A DNA stretch of 11,548 nucleotides from CALZJC01 sp041574955 (GTDB lineage Bacteria; Acidobacteriota; Thermoanaerobaculia; Multivoradales; JAHEKO01). The DNA lies in the NCBI GenBank assembly GCA_041574955.1, contig JBFGNS010000134.1, positions 1 to 11,548 of the forward strand, read 5' to 3'. Below, one piece after another: positions 6,431 to 11,548 of the stretch. A program made the position numbers and the translations under genes. The notes beneath the pieces are model-generated. The model was not told where the DNA came from and made no database searches. It saw only the letters and a program-made list of their open reading frames with translations. Numbering within the stretch: position 1 is the first letter of the stretch; each line of letters starts with the position of its first letter.

Positions 6431-6729
6431 GGCTGTCCTCCGTTCTCACCGCGCCGAGAGGCCGACCGGGCTGGCGGGCCGAGTGGCCTCCGGCGCAACT
6501 TGTCAAGGGTCGGCTCGAGGCTACACCCTGGGGGCACAGGCGTCGCCACCCACGCGGGTGGCCGAGCCGGACGGCCTCGATGGGAGAGCCCGCCGGGCTC
6601 GCCGGAGCTCGCGGCGGTTGCTTCATGGACTATCATCGGCCATCGGTCGAGCGACCGCGCCTCCGCGGCGTGGGCGCGAACAGGGAGCAGTTCGGGACGG
6701 GCGGGGCGATTTCTCGGCGCGGAGGTCTC
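6431..6729. other. Divergent intergenic region with weak promoter candidates
   Basis: These 299 bases separate the secreted-protein gene (leftward) from the radical SAM gene (rightward) and hold no convincing gene. On the minus strand a perfect -35 hexamer TTGACA (6506-6501) lacks a recognisable -10 at normal spacing. On the plus strand the overlapping TTGTCA (6500-6505) is followed after 16 bases by a poor TACACC (6522-6527). Closer to the radical SAM gene, TATCAT (6631-6636) matches the -10 consensus at five of six positions but has no -35. An in-frame ATG at 6580 exists, but the added 50 residues are low-complexity and lack a ribosome site. Confidence 0.4.
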
Positions 6730-8340
6730 ATGCGAGTCGTTCTGATTCACATACGCGATCCCCAGTTCTTCGCCTACCCGGCGGAAGAGCGCTCGCGGCG
6801 GGGGGTGCCACAGGTCATCGGCTTCCCGCCGATCGGCATCATGTCGTTGTCGGCGGTGGTCAAGCAGGCCGGCCACGAGTGCCTGATGTTCGACCAGGCG
6901 AACCCGGAGACGCCCAACGAGGTCATCCTCGAGGAGATCGCGCGCTGGCAGCCCGATCTGGTCGGGTTGAGCTTCCTGTCGACCACCAGCTACCCCTACG
7001 CCAAGGTGCTGGCGCGGCAGATCCGCGCCGCCGATGCCGAGATCAAGATCGCTTTCGGGGGCGTGTTCGCCACCCTCAACCCGCTACAGGTCAAAGGGCA
7101 GTGCCCGGAGGTGGATTTCATCTGCCGCGGCGACGGCGAGTCGCTCATCCTCGATCTGCTCGACAACCTGGACGACCCGCGGTCGGTGCTGGGCCTGACC
7201 TGGACGAGCCCGGACGGCGAGGTCCACCACAACGCGCCGCGGCCGCTCGACCGCAACCTCGACCAGTGGCCGGTGCCCGACCGCGAGAGCCTGCCGCTCG
7301 ACTTCGTGGAGTCGCTGCCGCTCGACGTGCCGGCGGTGCTGTCGCTCGACCGCTACACCACCATGCAGACCTCGCGCGGCTGCCCGTGGCCGTGCGTGTT
7401 CTGCGACATCCCCACCTTCAGCGAGGGCAAGTGGCGGTCGTGGAGCCCGGAGCACGTGCTGGCGCAGCTCGAGCAGCTCGAGGCGGAAGGCTACGGCGGC
7501 GTGTTCTTCGTCGACGATCACTTCCTGCTCCAGCCCAAGCGGATCGAGGCCATCTGCCAGGGGATCATCGAGCGCGGGCTGAAGATCGAGTGGGGCTGTG
7601 AGGGGCGGGTGGACTCGGTCTGCATGGATCTGTTCCCGCTGATGGCCAAGGCCAACTGCCGGTCGCTGATGTTCGGCATCGAGAGCGGCTCGCAGAGGAT
7701 CCTCGACCGCCTCAAGAAGGACCAGACCCTGGAGCAGATCGAGGCCGCGGTGAGCGCGGCCAAGAAGGCCGGCATCCCGATCGTCCACGGCTTCTTCGTC
7801 ATCGGCAGCCCCGACGAGACCGAGGAGGACGTGCGTCAGAGCTTCCGCTTCGCCTCCCGCATCCGCATCGACAGCTTCGGCTTCAACCGGCTGTGCGTCT
7901 ACCGCGGCACGCCGCTGTGGCAGGAGTACCTCCAGAGGGGGCTGGTGGACGACAGCAAGGACTGGTTCAAGTACTTCAAGTGCTCGGAGCTCGACCCGAC
8001 CGTCCTGCCCTCGGAGACCCTCGACCGGATCCGCGCCGAGGAGTACCGCAAGCTCATCATCTACAAGCTGACGCGCTACCCGCTGCAGAGCCTGAGGATG
8101 CTGCGCCGGGTCGGCGCCCAGATGCCGCTGCGCGACCTCGTCCACCTGATCGCCAAGCCGCTGCGGGGCGGCGGGCGCAAGGCCACCCGCTCGGAGCTGC
8201 TGTCGCGGGCGGTCGAGCACCCGCAGGCCAAGGAGGCGGCGGCGGACCTGACGCAGGCGGCGGACGAGGAGCTGGCGGCGCTGATCCAGCAGGGCGAGGC
8301 GGCGCGGTCCGCCGAGTCCACCGCGGCGCGGGCGAGCTGA
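6730..8340 (+). CDS. B12-binding-domain radical SAM enzyme
   Basis: The protein has 536 residues. Residues about 1-150 form a Rossmann-like cobalamin-binding domain (VVLIHIRD, FPPIGIMSLSAVVKQAGHE, PDLVGLSF, IKIAFGGVFAT, VDFICRGDGE). It lacks the DxHxxG histidine, as many class B family members do. The radical SAM core follows: CPWPCVFC at 218-225 gives the CxxxCxxC cluster ligands C218, C222 and C225, which bind a 4Fe-4S cluster and S-adenosylmethionine. Further core landmarks are VFFVDDHF (258-265), GIESGSQ (316-322) and HGFFVIGSPDETEEDV (353-368). After about 430 comes a helical, Ala-rich tail of unknown role. Family members perform methylations or ring and carbon-skeleton reactions; the substrate is not deducible here. 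ATG 6730 has GGAGG at 6721-6725 (only 4-nt spacing). No pathway partner adjoins it. Confidence 0.94.
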   Translation: MRVVLIHIRDPQFFAYPAEERSRRGVPQVIGFPPIGIMSLSAVVKQAGHECLMFDQANPETPNEVILEEIARWQPDLVGLSFLSTTSYPYAKVLARQIRAADAEIKIAFGGVFATLNPLQVKGQCPEVDFICRGDGESLILDLLDNLDDPRSVLGLTWTSPDGEVHHNAPRPLDRNLDQWPVPDRESLPLDFVESLPLDVPAVLSLDRYTTMQTSRGCPWPCVFCDIPTFSEGKWRSWSPEHVLAQLEQLEAEGYGGVFFVDDHFLLQPKRIEAICQGIIERGLKIEWGCEGRVDSVCMDLFPLMAKANCRSLMFGIESGSQRILDRLKKDQTLEQIEAAVSAAKKAGIPIVHGFFVIGSPDETEEDVRQSFRFASRIRIDSFGFNRLCVYRGTPLWQEYLQRGLVDDSKDWFKYFKCSELDPTVLPSETLDRIRAEEYRKLIIYKLTRYPLQSLRMLRRVGAQMPLRDLVHLIAKPLRGGGRKATRSELLSRAVEHPQAKEAAADLTQAADEELAALIQQGEAARSAESTAARAS

Positions 8341-8426
8341 CGGCTACGCCGAGCTCAGACCAGCTTCTCGCGCAGGCCACCGCCCTCGAGCGCGCGGAAG
8401 CCCGCCCTACGGGGCACCCGCCGTGG

Positions 8427-9350
8427 TCACATCAGCACGAAGGGCGGCACGAAGCCGGAGACGTTCTTGACGAAGCCGGCCTGGAACCCCATGAGCGGCG
8501 CGAGGTCTGGCACCAGGTCGGTGCAGCTGCCGTCGTCCTCGAGCTGCGAGCGCGGGGTGAAGGCGACGGCGGCGCCCGGCATCGCGATGTAGACGTCGCC
8601 GCCCTTCAGGTAGCCGGTCTGGATCAGGTTGCGGTGGAACTCCTTCTGCTCCACCCAGGCCTGGCCGATCCCGGCCCCGCAGGTGTCGTCGTCGAAGAAG
8701 AGCGGGAAGGCGTCGGCCACACCGCCCAGCGCGTCGCGGCGCACCACCAGGGCGAACTCGACGCCGGCCTCTTCGAGCACCACCTGGGCCGGGAACTGGA
8801 AGGTGCCGACCAGGACCGCCGGACCGGCGCTGTCGAACACCTGCCGTAGCCCGGGACCCGGCGGGCCGGGCGGCCCCGGGGCACCGTCGGCGCCGTCGGC
8901 ACCGGGCGGCCCGGGAGCCCCGTCGGCGCCAGGCGGCCCGGGAGCCCCGTCGGCACCGGGCGGTCCCGGAGCCCCGTCGGCTCCCGGCGGACCCGTCGGA
9001 CCCTGCGTTCCCAGGGTGACGTCGATCGCGTAGACCTGGGTCGCCGCCGGGCCCGACGACACGATCAGCACGTAGGTCCCGGCATCCCCGGTGGTCAGCA
9101 GCGCGTCGATCGTGGTGTCGGTCGAGGCCACGACCGGCTGTTCGACGAAAGCGCCGGCCGCGTCCCCCAGCAGCACCGTGGGATCCGTTCCGAAGTTCTC
9201 CCCGTCGATGGTCAGCGTCAGGGCGTCGACATCGGCGACCACCCGCGTCACGACGAGCTGCGGTGGCGGGTTCTTGCCCCGATCCGCCACCGCGGCGAGC
9301 GCCGCGAACGGCGCCAGCACGGCAATCCACAAGACGAGCTTCTTGCGCAT
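8427..9350 (-). CDS. Exported IPT/TIG domain protein with collagen-like Gly-X-Y tract
   Basis: The protein has 307 residues. A signal peptide covers about 1-21 (MRKKLVLWIAVLAPFAALAA). Residues 30-112 look like an IPT/TIG immunoglobulin-like domain (LTIDGENFGTDPTVLLGD is the signature turn). Residues 114-167 form a collagen-like tract of about 17 uninterrupted Gly-X-Y triplets, mostly GPP, GAD and GAP. The C-terminal domain (168-307) is globular, has Cys224 and Cys276 that could pair, and is of no family I recognise. Bacterial collagen-like proteins trimerise and are surface-exposed or secreted, so a stalk with a trimeric head is the natural reading (inference). The ATG at 9350 is preceded by GGAGGAG at 6-nt spacing; an upstream in-frame ATG at 9392 lacks this and would bury the signal peptide. 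It converges on the radical SAM gene. Confidence 0.92.
   Translation of the reverse strand: MRKKLVLWIAVLAPFAALAAVADRGKNPPPQLVVTRVVADVDALTLTIDGENFGTDPTVLLGDAAGAFVEQPVVASTDTTIDALLTTGDAGTYVLIVSSGPAATQVYAIDVTLGTQGPTGPPGADGAPGPPGADGAPGPPGADGAPGPPGADGADGAPGPPGPPGPGLRQVFDSAGPAVLVGTFQFPAQVVLEEAGVEFALVVRRDALGGVADAFPLFFDDDTCGAGIGQAWVEQKEFHRNLIQTGYLKGGDVYIAMPGAAVAFTPRSQLEDDGSCTDLVPDLAPLMGFQAGFVKNVSGFVPPFVLM
8850..9011 (-). repeat. Collagen-coding repeat with 27-bp period
   Basis: The Gly-X-Y tract is encoded by a near-tandem 27-bp unit (nine residues, GPPGADGAP). Three consecutive units occupy 8913-8993, followed by a shortened variant. Copies differ mainly at third codon positions, so the repeat is old enough to have drifted or is kept in amino-acid sequence by selection. 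Its length is divisible by three, so gain or loss of units would keep the frame. Confidence 0.85.
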
Positions 9351-9496
9351 CTCGGTCTCCTCCCGCCGAGCGAGCGGCCCGGCATCCTCCAAGGGTCTTC
9401 CTCGTGCCGAGACTAGCCTACTCGCATCGGGGCGACAGGCCGGGATCGATCCGGGGCGGCCCGCGGCTCCGGGCCGGGACTCGAGGTCCAGGTGGC

Positions 9497-9521
9497 CGCC
9501 GGGGTAGTCGAGCGGCCGGCG
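9497..9521. terminator. Weak hairpin after the RelE-type toxin gene
   Basis: CGCCGG (9497-9502) pairs with CCGGCG (9516-9521) across a 13-nt loop, five bases beyond the toxin stop at 9526. The stem is short and no T-run follows, so this is only a candidate. The rest of 9393-9525 shows no gene; it holds another GC-rich 6-bp stem (9458-9463 with 9470-9475). Confidence 0.22.
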
Positions 9522-9525
9522 CCCG

Positions 9526-9795
9526 CTACCGCTGCCCGCGGTAGACCTCCCGGCGGTGGCCCACCTTGACGACGAACACCACCAGCCGGGCGTCCTCGAT
9601 CGCGTAGAGGATGCGGTACGGGCCCTGGCGGAGGCGGTAGCGGTCGCGGCCCGACAGCTTCTGGCAGCCCGGCGGCCGCGGGTCGTCGGCCAGGCGGGCG
9701 ATCCTCTCGACCACCCTCCGCCGGTCCTTCTTGCGCGGGATCGCCTCGATCTCCCTGGCCGCGGACCGCTTGATCAGGAGCTCATAGCTTGCCAC
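9526..9795 (-). CDS. RelE/ParE-family toxin
   Basis: The protein has 89 residues, the usual size for this superfamily. It shows the conserved order: strand YELLIKRSAAREIEAIP (4-20), a basic helix pair (RKKDRRRVVERIARLADDP, 21-39), CQKLSGRDRYRLRQGPYRIL (44-63), and the closing VVFVVKVGHRREVY (72-85). Basic and aromatic residues at positions used by ribosome-dependent RelE nucleases are present (K46, R61, R81, Y85), favouring mRNA cleavage over the gyrase-poisoning ParE mode, though this is inference. The start is GTG at 9793-9795, 14 nt inside the end of the antitoxin gene, with no internal ATG. The weak start and overlap suggest coupling to antitoxin translation. Confidence 0.93.
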   Translation of the reverse strand: MASYELLIKRSAAREIEAIPRKKDRRRVVERIARLADDPRPPGCQKLSGRDRYRLRQGPYRILYAIEDARLVVFVVKVGHRREVYRGQR

Positions 9796-10015
9796 GCCGC
9801 TTGAGGTCCCTGACCACCGACTCGAACGGTAGATGGGGCTCCGCCGCGCGCTGCTCGAACGCCTCGAGGTCCTCGGCGTCCTCGGCCAGCGCCTGCCGCA
9901 CCGCCTCGTTCACCAGCTCCGACAGGCTCCGGTCCGTCTCGGCGGCCTTGAGGCGCAGGGCGCGGTGCAGCGCGGGATCGAAGTAAACCGTCGCTCGCTT
10001 CTGCGGTGTGCCCAT
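9782..10015 (-). CDS. Ribbon-helix-helix antitoxin partner of the RelE-type toxin
   Basis: The protein has 77 residues from the chosen ATG at 10015 (MGTPQKRATVYF). A ribbon-helix-helix fold is clear: strand RATVYFDP, helix PALHRALRLKAAETD, then SLSELVNEAVRQAL. The acidic linker and C-terminal AAEPHLPFESVVRDLKRRGKL form the usual toxin-binding arm. An in-frame ATG at 10042 would add nine residues (MTSKRYTVL). I prefer 10015 because the -10-like TATACT ends 6 nt before it and the putative operator repeats lie upstream of it. Starting at 10042 would place promoter and operator inside the gene. Neither start has a ribosome site. The protein should sequester the toxin and repress the operon, which is divergent from furA across about 165 bases. 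Confidence 0.87.
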   Translation of the reverse strand: MGTPQKRATVYFDPALHRALRLKAAETDRSLSELVNEAVRQALAEDAEDLEAFEQRAAEPHLPFESVVRDLKRRGKL

Positions 10016-10021
10016 GAGGAC

Positions 10022-10050
10022 AGTATAACGTTTTGACGTCATGACGTTGA
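10022..10050 (-). promoter_or_regulatory. RelE-module promoter with three 8-bp-phased ACGT operator repeats
   Basis: The tetramer ACGT starts at 10028, 10036 and 10044, exactly eight bases apart, forming direct repeats ACGTTTTG, ACGTCATG and ACGTTGAG. Perfect palindromes TGACGTCA (10034-10041) and CGTCATGACG (10037-10046) overlap them. On the minus strand TATACT (10027-10022) is a -10 with five of six consensus bases, placing the likely transcription start at or next to the A of the ATG at 10015. A -35 is weak (TCAACG at 17-bp spacing). Evenly phased short repeats over a promoter are characteristic of cooperative ribbon-helix-helix repressor binding; the binding itself is inferred. Confidence 0.65.
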
Positions 10051-10146
10051 GACCCCGGTCACCTCCTCGACCGGAGCCAGACGGAATCGGGGCCGACCTT
10101 CTTCCCGGATCTGTCAGTCGGAGAGCTGGTGGACGGTGACAAAGCC

Positions 10147-10175
10147 TTGACTTGATCCAGAATCAGATCGATACT
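10147..10175 (+). promoter_or_regulatory. furA promoter, probably leaderless, with an imperfect dyad
   Basis: -35 TTGACT (10147-10152) and -10 GATACT (10170-10175) are separated by exactly 17 bases, matching consensus at five and four of six positions. The start point six or seven bases later coincides with the furA ATG at 10182, and no Shine-Dalgarno sequence is present, so the message is probably leaderless. An imperfect inverted repeat TTGAT-CCAGA-ATCAG (10152-10166) lies in the spacer and is a candidate FurA site. It does not match the Bacillus PerR box. Confidence 0.62.
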
Positions 10176-10181
10176 AGGCTC

Positions 10182-10619
10182 ATGTCCGAGGTTTCAGCCG
10201 ATCTGCTCCGCCGGCACGGCCTGCAGGTCACGGCCCAGCGGCTGGCGGTGCTGGCGGCGGTCCGGAGCCGGCCGCACGGCACGGCGGACGACGTCGTCCG
10301 GGCGGTGCGGAGCCAGATCGGCGTCATCTCGCGCCAGGCGGTGTACAACGCCCTCGGCCTGCTGGCCGACCGGGGCCTGGTGCGGCGCATCCAGCCGGCC
10401 GGCTCGCCGGCGCGCTACGAGGACCGGGTGGGCGACAACCACCACCACCTGATCTGCCGCGGCTGCGGCCGGATGGTCGACGTCGACTGCGCGGTCGGCG
10501 CCGCGCCGTGCCTGAACGCCGCCGCCGACTCGGGCTACGAGATCGACGAGGCCGAGGTGATCTTCTGGGGCCGCTGCCCCGACTGCCTCGGCCGGGGCCC
10601 GGCTCCGGCGGGAGACTGA
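10182..10619 (+). CDS. furA: FurA/PerR-type metal-dependent peroxide-responsive repressor
   Basis: The protein has 145 residues. An N-terminal winged helix (about 8-82; HGLQVTAQRLAVLAAV, then the recognition helix VISRQAVYNALGLLADRGLV, 48-67) precedes the metal-binding dimerisation half. Structural zinc cysteines C92/C95 (CRGC) and C132/C135 (CPDC) are all present. By alignment to Bacillus PerR, the sensing ligands are H32, E80, H87, H89 and D100. The Asp at the last position is the PerR-type residue, whereas Fur has Glu; E80 replaces the Asp usual in PerR. The block VDCAVGAAPCL and DEAEVIFWGRCPDC closely resembles actinobacterial FurA. It lies 139 nt upstream of katG on the same strand, the classical furA-katG arrangement in which FurA represses both genes until oxidised. 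ATG 10182 is preferred over a TTG at 10152, which lies inside the promoter. Confidence 0.94.
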   Translation: MSEVSADLLRRHGLQVTAQRLAVLAAVRSRPHGTADDVVRAVRSQIGVISRQAVYNALGLLADRGLVRRIQPAGSPARYEDRVGDNHHHLICRGCGRMVDVDCAVGAAPCLNAAADSGYEIDEAEVIFWGRCPDCLGRGPAPAGD

Positions 10620-10644
10620 CCCGTCGGTCCGGAATCGGCCCGAC

Positions 10645-10660
10645 GCGCCCCAAGGGGCGC
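10645..10660 (+). other. Perfect 7-bp hairpin in the furA-katG gap
   Basis: GCGCCCC (10645-10651) and GGGGCGC (10654-10660) are exact complements around AA, which in RNA would be a 6-bp stem with a CAAG tetraloop. It begins 25 nt after the furA stop. No T-run follows, so it would not fully stop transcription; it could partly attenuate katG or mark an RNA processing or stability boundary (inference). Confidence 0.45.
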
Positions 10661-10699
10661 ACCCCCATCGAAAGCCAACAAGCGTTCTTTACGACCCGT

Positions 10700-10741
10700 C
10701 CCCGGCGAACCCGCATCCCCGGCGAAACCGCCCCCGGCGAA
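10700..10741 (+). repeat. Three direct CCCCGGCGAA repeats before katG
   Basis: The 10-base sequence CCCCGGCGAA occurs at 10700-10709, 10717-10726 and 10732-10741, with start spacings of 17 and 15 bases, ending directly before the purine-rich ribosome site of katG. The copies lie on one face pattern of roughly one and a half helical turns. Candidate roles are a regulator-binding array or an RNA structure element; no known motif is recognised. Confidence 0.6.
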
Positions 10742-10758
10742 CCAGAAGGAGAAGCAAG

Positions 10759-11548
10759 ATGACAGTCGACGCAGTCAAGTGCCCCGTAGCTCACACCCAT
10801 ACGGTCGTCGGGGGACGGTCCAACCGGGACTGGTGGCCGAACCAGCTCAACCTCAAGATCCTCCACCAGAACTCGCCGCTGGCCGACCCGATGGGCGGCG
10901 AGCTCGACTACGCGGCCGAGTTCGAGCAGCTCGACCTGGCGGCCGTCAAGCAGGACCTCTACAAGCTGATGACGGCGTCCCAGGAGTGGTGGCCGGCAGA
11001 CTACGGCCACTACGGCCCGCTGTTCATCCGCATGGCGTGGCACAGCGCCGGCACCTACCGGATCAGCGACGGCCGCGGCGGCGCCTCCTCCGGCACCCAG
11101 CGCTTCGCGCCGCTCAACAGCTGGCCCGACAACGCCAACCTCGACAAGGCCCGCCGGCTGCTGTGGCCGATCAAGCGGAAGTACGGCCGCCAGATCTCGT
11201 GGGCCGACCTGATGGTGCTCGCCGGCAACTGCGCCCTGGAGTCGATGGGGCTCCAGACCTACGGCTTCGCCGGCGGGCGCGAGGACGTCTGGGAGCCCGA
11301 GGACGACATCTACTGGGGGCCCGAGACCGAGTGGCTGGGCGACGAGCGCTACAGCGGCGACCGCGAGCTCGCCAACCCGTTCGGCGCGGTCCAGATGGGC
11401 CTGATCTACGTCAACCCCGAGGGGCCGAACGGCAACCCGGATCCGCTCGCCTCGGCGCGCGACATCCGCGAGACCTTCGGGCGCATGGCGATGAACGACT
11501 ACGAGACCGTCGCGCTGGTGGCCGGCGGCCACACCTTCGGCAAGTGCC
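10759..11548 (+). CDS. katG: Catalase-peroxidase KatG (N-terminal 263 residues, cut by window end)
   Basis: This bifunctional haem enzyme breaks down hydrogen peroxide by catalase and peroxidase reactions in the cytoplasm. The frame is open to the window end and encodes about one third of the usual 720-740 residues. Landmarks: CPVAH near the N-terminus, DWWPNQLNLKILHQN (24-38), and the distal pocket RMAWHSAGTYR with R91, W94 and H95. The Met-Tyr-Trp adduct required for catalase activity is complete (W94, Y217 in GLIYVNPEGPNG, M243 in RMAMND). The proximal haem ligand is H258 in GGHTFGK. Relative spacing matches Mycobacterium tuberculosis KatG (Y to proximal H 41 residues, M to proximal H 15). 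ATG 10759 follows a strong AAGGAG (10746-10751) within a polypurine stretch. It follows furA by 139 nt and is probably under FurA control, with a hairpin and repeats between them. Confidence 0.97.
   Translation, partial: MTVDAVKCPVAHTHTVVGGRSNRDWWPNQLNLKILHQNSPLADPMGGELDYAAEFEQLDLAAVKQDLYKLMTASQEWWPADYGHYGPLFIRMAWHSAGTYRISDGRGGASSGTQRFAPLNSWPDNANLDKARRLLWPIKRKYGRQISWADLMVLAGNCALESMGLQTYGFAGGREDVWEPEDDIYWGPETEWLGDERYSGDRELANPFGAVQMGLIYVNPEGPNGNPDPLASARDIRETFGRMAMNDYETVALVAGGHTFGKC

Noticed and set aside
6580..6729. Longer start of the radical SAM protein at 6580
   Set aside because: The added residues are low-complexity without a ribosome site; GGAGG precedes 6730 and the cobalamin domain begins there.
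7084..8220. Minus-strand open frame of 378 codons opposite the radical SAM gene
   Set aside because: An antisense shadow rich in Leu/Ala/Arg/His with no recognisable motif, over a clear gene.
8341..8426. Intrinsic terminator between the convergent radical SAM and collagen-like genes
   Set aside because: Only short, bulged pairings were found and no T-run, so no site could be supported.
8850..9011. CRISPR or non-coding tandem repeat
   Set aside because: The repeat encodes an uninterrupted Gly-X-Y tract in a signal-peptide protein, so it is coding collagen sequence.
9441..9453. Palindrome GGATCGATCC as an attachment or binding site
   Set aside because: A single 10-bp palindrome in GC-rich DNA without a partner copy or nearby integrase is not enough.
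10324..11532. Minus-strand open frame of 402 codons opposite furA and katG
   Set aside because: It spans two clear genes in antisense; no domain and low-complexity Arg/Ser/Pro tail.

Overview
The window is GC-rich, tightly packed and bacterial. It encodes several exported multi-domain proteins (an FG-GAP propeller with Calx-beta, and a collagen-like protein). It also has two type II toxin-antitoxin pairs, a B12-binding radical SAM enzyme and a FurA-KatG oxidative-stress pair. Sigma70-like promoters (TTGACT-N17-CATGAT, TTGACT-N17-GATACT) and strong GGAGG ribosome sites occur. This fits a free-living GC-rich Gram-negative such as an Acidobacteriota or Myxococcota member, but no marker gene fixes the phylum and this is a weak inference. 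No tRNA, rRNA, CRISPR array or insertion sequence was recognised.

Layout. At the left edge is the C-terminal end of an unknown plus-strand protein (2-313), which converges on a minus-strand block. Read right to left, that block contains: a secreted protein of unknown function (6430-5747); a small membrane protein with a zinc ribbon (5663-5220); a 790-residue exported FG-GAP/Calx-beta protein with its own promoter (5002-2630); a metal-free VOC protein followed by a SAM methyltransferase (2452-1134); and a MazF-type toxin-antitoxin pair (992-340). Between the methyltransferase and the MazF module are a hairpin and four copies of a GTACTTCGGG repeat. A radical SAM gene runs on the plus strand (6730-8340) and converges on an exported IPT/TIG-collagen protein (9350-8427). 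Next comes a RelE-type toxin-antitoxin pair on the minus strand (10015-9526). Divergent from it are furA (10182-10619) and katG (from 10759, cut by the window end).

Working together. FurA is a PerR-like metal-dependent repressor by its ligand residues. It probably controls itself and katG, whose complete active-site set is visible. VOC and methyltransferase form a likely two-gene unit. Each toxin overlaps its antitoxin and starts with a non-AUG codon, while repeats or dyads in each antitoxin promoter look like ribbon-helix-helix operators. The three regulator genes (both antitoxins and furA) lack a ribosome site and have a -10-like element just before the start codon, suggesting leaderless or near-leaderless mRNAs. 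Most of the other genes whose starts can be judged have clear GGAG-type ribosome sites.

I did not find a convincing wholly new system. The most unusual signals are regulatory: the three-copy 8-bp-phased operator before the RelE module, the leaderless pattern, the repeat and hairpin leader of katG, and the GTACTTCGGG repeat cluster.
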